Positions 9,872 to 19,300 of a stretch of 24,414 bases of DNA are shown here, piece by piece (position 1 is the first letter of the stretch; each line of letters begins with the position of its first letter). This DNA is from Mnemiopsis leidyi (Eukaryota; Ctenophora; Tentaculata; Lobata; Bolinopsidae). The notes beneath the pieces are model-generated. The model was not told the origin of the DNA. It made no database searches and saw nothing but the letters and a program-made list of their open reading frames with translations. The translations under genes and the position numbers were made by a program. The stretch is from NCBI GenBank assembly GCA_000226015.1, contig JH152873.1, positions 32,242 through 56,655 of the forward strand. Reading direction: 5' to 3'.

Positions 9872-10630
9872 CTAGTTAGTTTTTGTTAGAACCGAGCAAG
9901 TACAATCTACAAATCCCCTACTCAACACAACATGATTAAAGATTAAAGATAACTTCATATTGTAACTGAGAAATAACTTACATTTCGTGTCGGCAGAACA
10001 ATTCAACTGAAATTTGTAAGCGCTTGTGAGACAAGAACAACTCATTTCGTTAAAGTTGTACCCTGAACAGCTGAACAGTATTCTATCAGTGTCGTATCGG
10101 CCTGGTCCTGTATGTAGAAGACAAAACATTGATTTTGTAGACGATATTTGTAACCTTAGTAATTAGTTTTAACTGTAACATCAAGTTAATATCATAAACA
10201 TTTAATTTTTAACAATCTGGCCATGCCAATAATGATAATAAGGTCCAGAGTTAGGAATTCAAAAATAAGCGGATAAATTTCGTGAAATGGGAATTTTTAG
10301 AGCTGCTCGAACCAGTGTTGTTTACTTACATTCAGCAAAAAATCAACTTCAATAGCAGAGTTTTACAGGGTGTTTGAAAGTTTTTGACGCAAGTTTTAAA
10401 ATTGGAATAGAGCCATACTGAAATCAGCATTACTTACACGTGTTTTATTACCTTAATACGTGTAAATTCTCATTGGAAAGGTAAAAATCAATTCCACAAT
10501 TTCACCGTTCTATTAACCTACCTTCTCGCTCTTCAAGTTTAAGATCTTGGAACGTGAATCTTTGAATCCAAGGTTGACATGTTACGAGTGTAATAAGTAC
10601 GATAAATATCAGCTGAAAACGCATCATCAT
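9872..10630 (-). CDS. Possible small secreted Cys-rich protein (two exons)
   Basis: The family is not recognised. On the minus strand, exon 1 (10630-10522) begins with MMMRFQLIFIVLITLVTCQP, a textbook signal peptide, and ends at a gtaggt donor. Exon 2 begins at 10107 after a pyrimidine-rich catacag acceptor in the correct phase. It encodes a segment with five cysteines, including SCSGYNFNEMSCSCL. At 9981 there is a good gtaagt donor. If it is ignored the frame runs to a stop at 9872-9874 and adds three more cysteines. If it is used, the two visible downstream acceptors would give an immediate TAA. An upstream in-frame Met at 10684 exists, but the Met at 10630 sits right before the hydrophobic core. 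The gene would lie between the last transporter exon and the 45-bp minisatellite. It could be a chance pairing of ORFs. Confidence 0.4.
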
Positions 10631-11071
10631 TCGACCTCTAAGTGATGCTTTTAAAGATATAAGTCTACTGGTATGTACTATCATGAAAGAAAAAGGATGT
10701 TGTCGTATCTACAGCGATAAAGCGATTACTCTTTGGACATACTATTTTCATCTATTTGGTTGTGATATCTAATACATGGGGTATGAGTTAGAGCAAAGAA
10801 ATTGCGCGAGAAAAGGTTCGGTAGTAAAAGAGAAATAAAGCCAAGGTAAGTTTTAAGAGCACAATTATTGTTTCAAAACCACACGAAACATAAATCACAA
10901 TTTCTCTATTTTAAGTTTTAGGAAGCTTTGATTTCTAAAGCAGCGCAACAAAATCGATTTTACAGGAGTACATTTTACAAATTACAGGAGTACATGTTAC
11001 AAATTCTTAGTCGGATGAAGTTTTTGAGTTAGGATGGCAATGTATTAGTTCATTGTCCTTTTATCATTTCT

Positions 11072-11422
11072 AAGAAAGCCATATTTACTACACGAAATGT
11101 ATTAGGCCTCAAAAATAGTGTAGGGGTAACGCTCTGGTTTCGCATGCAAGCGATTCAGGGTTCGTCCATTTCCAGCCTCCTGACAAAGGCGATATGGTTT
11201 GACCATCGAAACTCAGCCAAACAAACTGGAAACAGATAAATTGGACACGGGGATTTACGGTCAGTTGAGGAGGGTTTGTTGGTCTTCGTTATAGTCCCTG
11301 CAGTACTGAAACTCTTTGAAAACCGGAGGTAGAACCAATTTGACGTTCCAGAATTGCATTTTTTACATGGTAAAAGTCAAAATTCCAGTCTCATGAAAAG
11401 CTGTAGTAAATATGGCTTTCTT
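11072..11422. mobile_element. Foldback (MITE-like) element with a tRNA-like core
   Basis: The 21 bases at 11072-11092 (aagaaagccatatttacta...) are the exact reverse complement of 11402-11422. Weaker complementarity extends outward on both sides. About 310 bp separate the arms. The interior contains a tRNA-like stretch (separate entry), so this may be a short non-autonomous transposon or an inverted pair flanking a SINE. No ORF and no clear target-site duplication were found. Confidence 0.55.
11116..11173 (+). repeat. tRNA-like sequence / tRNA-derived SINE head
   Basis: The stretch contains taggggtaacgctc, resembling a pol III A box and tRNA D arm. About 25 bp later follows agggttcgtcc, resembling the B box/T arm (consensus GGTTCGANTCC with one base missing). 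No closing acceptor stem is evident, so it is not an intact tRNA. A degenerate tRNA or the 5' part of a SINE is the likely reading. Confidence 0.4.
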
Positions 11423-11945
11423 TGAAACTACTATAATAAAGAGGACGAAAAATTTGTGATGATCATTTTGTTGTTACAACAAGTCAATTCGCAGTTAATC
11501 TGACGTTTCAAAAAATGTTCCATTTTTCATCTTCGTCTTTGGCTAAGGTTGAGTACCGTCCAAGCTGAGATCAAGTTTCACGGTTTCTATATTTATTTTT
11601 TATTCATCAAGGCCTTAACTGTGGTTGAATTACGCTGCATTATTGGTTTTCCGATAATGGATTTATTTATTTATGATTTATCAAAGTAATGTGCATAATA
11701 AGGTTCAATTTATTGATTAAAGAATAATAAACTGTATAAACTTAATAAACTGTATAAACACTTCGTTCAGTATCATCATGCAATGTCCAGGCCAAAACTA
11801 AATAATTCTATCTAGTCATTTTCTTCAAAATTAATAGACTTAATGTAAAAGACCCCTAAAGGGTTTTGTTTATTCTTCTATATATGGAAATTCTAAAGTC
11901 AGTGCAATTGATAAATTAAGATCAAATAGCTCCGGTTTGAACTAG

Positions 11946-12325
11946 CACATTCTAGCTACCTAGTCGTTCCATATAACAGAGCACTAGTATCACATTCTAG
12001 CAACCTAGTCGTTCCAAATAACAGAGGACTAGTATCACATTCTAGCAACCTAGTCGTTCCAAATAACAGAGCACTAGTATCACATTCTAGCAACCTAGTC
12101 GTTCCAAATAACAGAGCACTAGTAGCACATTCTAGCAACCTAGTCGTTCCAAGTAACAGAGCACTAGTATCACATTCTAGCAACCTAGTCGTTCCAAATA
12201 ACAGAGCACTAGTATCACATTCTAGCAACCTAGTTGTTCCAAATAACAGAGCACTAGTAGCACATTCTAGCTACCTAGTCGTTCCAAATAACAGATCACT
12301 AGTATCACATTCTAGCAATCTAGTC
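11946..12325. repeat. 45-bp minisatellite broken by an assembly gap
   Basis: About 8.4 copies of a 45-bp unit starting cacattctagcaacctagtc and ending gagcactagtat. Because 45 is a multiple of three, the minus strand stays open and would read as a 15-residue repeat, but nothing else supports coding. Each unit carries several CTAG sites. The array runs directly into the N run, so the real copy number is unknown. Confidence 0.96.
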
Positions 12326-12338
12326 NNNNNNNNNNNNN
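12326..12338. other. Assembly gap (13 N)
   Basis: Thirteen Ns directly follow the 45-bp minisatellite, and the sequence to the right is unrelated. The gap length is probably arbitrary, so missing exons or repeat units could lie here. Confidence 0.99.
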
Positions 12339-12829
12339 TATGTAAAAGTACTTTAATCACAAATCTATCATCTATACTATTATATTATTATTAGTATTAC
12401 ATAGATAAAAATTCAACTAGCAAGAAGAGTCAATCCATGCCAAATGAGTCAATTAAAATTATCACTATTTGATCTGATTTAAGTGGGAGACTGCAACAGC
12501 CTATGTGTACGGCTCAACTATTCACCGAGAACGGTGTGACCGGCTCAAGTATGCATGTGTACGGCTCAAACACGTCAAAACATAGACGGAACGCGCGGAG
12601 CCTCAAATCTATGTGTACACCTCATCCACTTTGCCGGTTCTCCATTAACAAAAAGGCTACGTCTGCCTTGTGGCTAACGTTTCTAGGGGTTTCTTTTGGA
12701 TTGCAGGAGTATACCGAAAGCCCAGCTGGCCGGGGGTTGGCTAGGCTGGCTCTTCCAAAGGACATAACATAATTTTAAGGCCTGGTGGATCAACGATGTC
12801 TCAAAGGACATCTGCCACAGTGATCCATC
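12339..12829. other. No supported gene
   Basis: An 89-residue open frame at 12503-12772 shows no recognisable domain and no splice context. The phrase tgtgtacggctcaa recurs twice in 12502-12570 (once exactly and once as a near copy), with a weaker form near 12610. Nothing further was seen. Confidence 0.45.
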
Positions 12830-14270
12830 AATCATCATCAGAGGACTCCCAAAACTTAACCCGTTAAATTACCTTCAAATGGCATATTTTGATGATATCA
12901 AGGGTAATTCTGATGCTGTTCTATACCCAAGGCAACATTCCCACTCATGGAATTAACAGTTTCCAATTGTAAGCTCTTATTGAGGATAAAACTTGCAACC
13001 GACAGAATCGACCAACAGAATTCAAATTTTCAATACCCTCATTTAGGGTTAAAAATTGAAATTAAAATGTCATTTTATTTAATAAAGTTGAGGATAACCT
13101 CATTTTTTGCTCATAAATTCGACAGCTTGTTATCTCTAAGGATAATTTTTTCATGAAAAAGGGCAAAAAACCTTTTCACACCTTTCTGACGTAAAATAAT
13201 TTATCAAGAATAATGAGTTGAGATCTTTTCGAGAGTGAATTTAGTCTTGACCGCATTTTTACCATATTTTTGGCAAATTAGGGAATGAAACTGTTGTAAC
13301 AGCAGGGCAACCATAGAGTTGATGTGAATGAGTCAAAATTGAGGGTTAACAACTTTAACTACTCCAAAAACTTTCGATCCTCATATCAACCATAGAGTTG
13401 ATGTGAATGAGTCAAAATTGAGGGTTTAACAACTTTAACTACTCCAAAAACTTTCGATTCTCACATCTACCTGGGGACATGCGCTTGGAATCTTTTCCCA
13501 AGTCAGTGAGGATAATTTTTGAAATTCATTTTGATGTCTTTAGACCTTGACCATATACTTACGTTAGTTGGACTCACTTCCAAATAGCTCTGAAATTCAC
13601 TTGAGAAGATATTGCGGATAATCAATTTTTACCGCCTATTTTTTGAGCACTTTGGAAAAATTGTTAACCTCAATTATGGCCCATAACTAACTTTGTCAAT
13701 GCTTTGGATGCGATTTTTCAATGTTCAAGTGGGTATATTGTAGCAGCAATGATATCTGAGAAAGCTTATATTGATAGCATCATTAAAGAGGTAGTTATGA
13801 GGATAATAAGAGCCCAAAATGAACCCAAAAAATTAGAAACAAGTCTGAATACCCTCAAATGTAGCACAAATAGATGATCTTAAGACTTAATTTGGTCAGC
13901 ATTCTGGTCCCACCAATAGTACACCAAGTTGATGTGGAAACCAATCTCAAACTTGTGTTGCTGAGAATAAGTGGGGTCCTTTGCATGCTCGCAATCACAC
14001 GCTTTGAATCTTTGTCACATGTTGGGGGAGGATGTTAGGGTAACTTCAAAGTCAAAGATTTTGACATTAGACCAGTCGAGGCTCAAATTTGGTTATATAT
14101 CTTTCAAAACCTCATCTCCTTTACTTTGGAAGATATTGAGGGTAATCTAAAGTCCCGTCAAACAACCAAAAACCCCAAATTTACCCTCATTTTTGGCTCT
14201 AACTCCTGAACACAGGGTCCAATCAGCTTAAACTTGGTCACATCTTGTAGGTCTCATTGATGTACGGCCC
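12830..14270. repeat. Degenerate dispersed or tandem repeat region
   Basis: Similar phrases recur at roughly 500-560-bp spacing. A form of aacctcattttttgctcataa occurs near 13097, aacctcaattatggcccataa near 13665 and taccctcatttttggctctaa near 14180. Phrases like gaggataattt and gagggtaa are scattered between them. This looks like an old, diverged repetitive element rather than unique DNA. No open frame of note was found. Confidence 0.35.
13308..13466. repeat. 79-bp direct duplication
   Basis: The segment 13308-13386 (caaccatagagttgatg...) is repeated at 13387-13466 with one inserted T and very few substitutions. The high identity implies a recent tandem duplication inside the older degenerate region. 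Confidence 0.92.
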
Positions 14271-14483
14271 CTGGATCCATGGAAGGAAGCATGTTCTTCT
14301 TTGCAGAATTTTAGATAGGCCCAAAAGTTGCAAAATTTGAAAGGGACCATTTAAGCTGCTATTGCTGGCATTTTGTTTTTGGGGATCGAGTGTGATTTAC
14401 CTCGATCTGATTTGTGATCTTGAACGGTATGTATTAATTTTAACATGTACGTACATTCATGGTTAAAATTTTTCCATCTGTAA

Positions 14484-14615
14484 TACTTTTTTGCCCAAGG
14501 CAAAAAAGTAAAGTAGATGGTTTAAAGTGGTCGGATTTTGGAGGTGGTAGGTGGGTAGGTAGGTAGATGGCGGTGTCCGCTGTCCGCTGTCCGCTGTCCG
14601 CTGTCCGCTGTCCGC
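14484..14615 (+). repeat. Hairpin-headed dispersed repeat, copy 1, with a heptamer array
   Basis: It begins with a perfect inverted repeat: 14484-14495 (tacttttttgcc) pairs with 14499-14510 across a CAA loop. About 60 bp follow that are nearly identical to 18711-18770. It ends in six copies of tgtccgc (14574-14615). The near-identity to the copy 4.2 kb away shows that this is a mobile or dispersed repeat. Confidence 0.8.
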
Positions 14616-16303
14616 GGTCACAAAGCAATTTTACACATAGTGCAGTGCGCGCCACCGTTACCATGTCGACGTTACAAGTTGCCTCCGCAAAGTCATTCTA
14701 CGCTGAATATATATTTGCGAGTTTACTCCCGTGCGCGGCGTACGTATCACTATCAAAGTATTACTCCGAAGTATTATGTCAATTTGAGATTCCATTCTAA
14801 AGCTTATCTGACTTATCTATGGTTTTAAATTTATGCGCAACTGTGGCAAATTATTTCATTCTTAATTTTGCGATATTACGATAATATTAATAGAATATGT
14901 GACACAATATGACGACAAGCGAATTTAACAGTGTAGCGTTGAGCGTTATCCTAATAAACGCATCGCAATAGGCCGATTGAATGAGCTTTCGAAGTTACTA
15001 GTTCACAAATTGCATAACTCATGAATCGCGCCATGTCTGCACCTGATTTCACTTTCATTATCAATATCAGTTATATTTGACTAGATGTAACGCGAGAGCC
15101 GGGCCGCGTAATCGTATCAGCCACTGCAACATGCAAGCTAATGACACTGAAACTTAACATCCGACAAAATTCAATTCAAAATAGACCTAGTCAAATTATT
15201 TGACTGCACCGTCAAAATTATCCACATCCGTTTTTTTAATAGCTAAAATTTCACGGCCGGTTTTAAGTTTTCAAAACCGAAAACTAGTATGTATGTATCA
15301 ACAGCAGCCATTATCATCAGACAAGTTGGAATAAAAATGTTTCAGTTTCACGGCCAATATTTTCACTGTAGCTTCCATGGTATTCCATCAGCAGTCTTTG
15401 CGGCAGAATTTACTTTTACAACATATCTGCTGCTCAAATTCTATGCTTTTAGCACTAGCAGAGGACAAATCGAATAAGCCTCTTTAAAATTTGAGAGATG
15501 GAAATCTAGCGTCCGCCTGAGACCTAACTTAGCGGGCGCAATTCTTGTTTGGTTTGGGTTTGGTCATTTAGCAGTGTAATATTGTTACTCCCCAGTTTGG
15601 CGCCATGCACTAGTGTGCATGCCCAAGTGGATTTGAAATTGGCATTCGTTATGCTAGTTTAAGTTTGCCGTGCTGTTTTCAGGTACACCTTTTTGGCGTT
15701 TTCCATGGTTGTATTTGGTATTGTATTGTATTGCTGAAAGCACGGTGTCAACCTATGTGGCATTAAGTTAAAGATACATTTCTGACTTAGCTATTACCAG
15801 TTCCCCTTCGCTGGTTTTGTTTGATGTTCTACTGTCCGTGGTGGAGGTTTATAATTCATACACTCACAGATGAGCGGCTAGAAGACGACTAGCGGCAGTT
15901 GAAGGTGGTGATTGTTCGTTACCCAGGGCTGTGTCAGGCCCAGGGTCTGCAGGTTGGACCTTGAGCAGGTTAAATTAGGGGATCTGATGGGGTGACCCTT
16001 AAAGTTGACTGACAGAGAGATGAGTGCTGGCATGCATTGTAATTACTGTTTTTCACATTGGTTCCTATGAAAACTCTAAATTGGTCGAATTTATCATTAA
16101 AAGGACAACAGAATCACACATAACTCAATTTCTTGAAACCTTCTTAAGGGATTGATTTATCATTTAGAAATTTCTTTTGTTTGCAATTCAATTTTAGTTG
16201 AGAAATTTTGAATCTTGAAATTCAATTTAGATGGAAGGAAGAAAGTTAAGCCCAGTGTCAAACTTGTTCTGAGGGAAACATTTCTTGAAATGAACGTAAA
16301 CTT
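14616..16303. other. Region upstream of the ADAM-like gene, no gene seen
   Basis: Open frames at 14567-14828 and 15289-15477 lack domains and splice context. Near 15834 the phrase gtccgtggtgg occurs, and it recurs near 20574. The ADAM promoter should lie at the right end, but I see no clear TATA box. A short upstream ATG at 16290 is followed by an in-frame stop that overlaps the ADAM signal-peptide exon. Confidence 0.4.
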
Positions 16304-19300
16304 ATGGCGAAATCTATTCTCAGTGTTCTGCTAATATTAGCGATACATGGAAAACTTTCAGGTGAGTTAGATTGGGTAAGCACAATTTAGTAAGTTTAAA
16401 TAATAACCTGATTACTCTTAAATAATTCTATTACACCTAATAGCTAAACTTTTGACAGTTTTTGACCCAGTCTCTCTTGAAGTCTTTAAACGAAAAAACT
16501 ATGACAGAAGGAGGTTGTGCACGCGAGCTAATCGACTTCTGCCGAATCTGGAAATTTGTGACTGATTCTTGGCAAGAGCACCTATCATTAAATTTAAAGT
16601 TAATATTTGCATTAACCACCGCCCTGGGTAGAACTCTGTGTCTGGAATCTGTATACAATTAGAAATGATCAGCATTATGTGACTTTCCAGTGAGTTGGTC
16701 CAGTGAGTAAATAAAGTGCTATGAGTGTTTGTTCTAATCACCTTGTTTATTGTACCTAAATCTGTTCTTCAGCCAAAAAGTTGAATAACCGCATATCAGA
16801 ATGGTGGCTAGTTGACCAGCATCTTATCTCACGAAATGCTCCTGAAATTATCCATGTAATTCTCACAGGAAATCACAGGTGAGCATTCTGATTTCTATGC
16901 AAAGGTACTTTTAGATAAAGATGTTTCATTCTCATTCCTACCATCAGTAAATACAAGGTCTAATCAAACTGCCAGTGCCGTACCAAAACACAGACATTAT
17001 CATAGAATAATACTTCAGGCAATTTAGTCTACTCCTTCACGATTCTTCAGAGGTGGTTTGGGGTGAAAATCTTTTATCGGGGCATGTGCAAGGTTTTTTA
17101 ATCAACATTTCTTATTTTCTCGTCTTTTCGACGTATTCATTATGACATACAATTTTGATTATGGATTTCTTATGATTAAAAGGTTGAATACTGAAGGGAT
17201 TGTCTGCGAGACTGATCTACAAATCCACGATTTTCAGGAGAGAGCAAATCGTCGGTGTCAGGCTACCTGGACGAAAACGGAAACTTTATCGGTCATGTTC
17301 AGCTGAACAGTGTGTTGTACCACGTGGAGCCTGCCCACAGATACAACCTGGAGGCAGGGACAGGAGACAGTGTCATGTACAGGACCAGCACAGAACCTCT
17401 CCTACACACTCAGCTTGTAAAGACCTTGCAGCCTCCTGCATTAGGTTTCCTGTTCACAGTTCATGTTTGTTTCTTTGGTACTATCGTTTTGTTTGGCACT
17501 TCCAGCTTGTAAAGACCTTGCAGCCTCCTACATTAGGTTTCCTGTTCACAGTTCATGTTTGTTTCTTTGGTACTATCGTTTTGTTTGGCACTTCCAGCTT
17601 GTAAAGACCTTGCAGCCTCCTACATTAGGTTTCCTGTTCACAGTTCATGTTTGTTTCTTTGGTACTATCGTTTTGTTTGACACTTACAGTGATTTAATCA
17701 TTAAATTAATTAGCGTCGGGCATGAGCATTGAGCAGGTGTGACTGTTTTTGATTACAATGTTTTCAAACAATGTTGGTTAATTTCCCTGATAATATTGAA
17801 TCTCATCGGTCAATGAAACGGTAGTTAATCAGATTAAAGCAATATTAGCCGCCTTTCCCACAAAATCCTTCTCAGATAGCCCGCCTTATCTTCCTGTAAA
17901 ATACGATCAGTCATTTCCTCAGACAGAAACACGATTAGTCATAACAATGAGACTGTCTGTATCAAATTGGGAATTTTCGCTTATGTCCATCTAGGACTCT
18001 GGGATTTAAAGGAAGCCTTGCCAGACCCTTTTCAGTCGCTGAACTTGTGATTCTCCCCTCGCTTCAATATTTACAGCTGCTGAGAGGTTTGCTCTCGCTT
18101 AAGCTGAAGCCCCGTCTGGTTTATGAAAAATTCGGGCTTATTTATTTATCACAACATTTTAACTACATAGCTGTTTTTTGAAATACTTTGTTCTATTGCG
18201 TTAGATAAATCACGATATTATCGACGACTTCAGCTAATATCAATGATCGAATTTTGCCTTGAATTCGTTTTTAACTGTGCAGCTAGGTAACAAAATCACA
18301 CGGATGTGGTGATATTCCGCCATTAATTCGAACAAACTCTTGCTGTAAGACTGCAAAGTCCGAACTGTTAATTGAACTCGCTATCTCAACTTCTATTTTC
18401 CCTGTAAATCCCCTTAAATTACCTCAAATTCTCGCTGTAATTTTCATCCCCTCTCTATTTTTCATCGATTTAGAGTGACTGTTATTGCTATTCTGAACTC
18501 TCCAGACAATGCTAAGACAATTCAATCAAAACAGAAATTGGTTTCCTTACACTCTCTCAAGCGATACGGGTAGCCTTTATGGTGAAACCTTGGTACCGCA
18601 TTAGTCTGTTTTTTTGTAGCTGGGGGGGGGGGGGGGTTTAATGGGGGAGCTTCTGGGAATCTAACCATGACAATGGAAGTAGTACTATAATCAATGCCGA
18701 AGGCAAAAAAGTAAAGTAGATGGTTTAAAGTGGTCGGATTTTGGGGGTGGGGTGGGTAGGTAGGTAGATGGACGTGTCCGGTGTCCCATCTGCTCCTACG
18801 TAAAGTAATTTAAATTACGTAACAGATTAAATAAATGATGCGCCGCGCATTACACTGACTGCTGACTACAATTACTTCCTACGTGCACAAAATCTTGGTA
18901 TTAAAAAGTGAATAGGCGCGTAATATGAACACTTTTTTGAATAATTAAATTTCAATACGTAACGTGAGGACAGGGGAAATGTGAATTGATTTAAGATTGC
19001 GGGTATAGCTAGCAAAATATAGCGGAAAATCGACAATATCGGTGTCTGTGTACTTGTAGATGGTTGTAGCAAAAACTCAACGAATTAACATTAAACATTT
19101 AACACTTAAAAACGATTTAACAACGATGTATTGAACAAAAGATATGACCCCTAGGAGTAAACCGCGAACGTATTTACAACAACAGGAAATAAATCAACAA
19201 GAAAGGACCTAACTGCGTCCGCGACGAGTTGAACTCGCTGGAGTATTCCTCTATTTTTGCTAAGTGTCTATTGCTTGCAGTATTATAGATGAACTTGCTT

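Noticed and set aside
11956-12228. 90-residue minus-strand frame made of a 15-residue repeat
   Set aside because: It is a by-product of a 45-bp minisatellite whose length is a multiple of three. It has no splice sites, signal or flanking coding.
12503-12772. 89-residue frame right of the gap
   Set aside because: No domain, no conserved motif and no splice context; it includes short repeated phrases.
15661-15775. Possible transporter exon after a tgttttcag acceptor near 15675
   Set aside because: The phase fits and some residues are hydrophobic, but it reaches a stop without a donor and lacks the expected TM5/TM6 motifs.
17200-17604. 134-residue plus-strand frame over ADAM exon 4
   Set aside because: It is in another frame from the exon that continues the ADAM protein and owes its length to the 92-bp triplication.
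17463-17732. 89-residue frame with a repeated hydrophobic motif
   Set aside because: It translates the intronic 92-bp repeat units only; there is no domain or start context.
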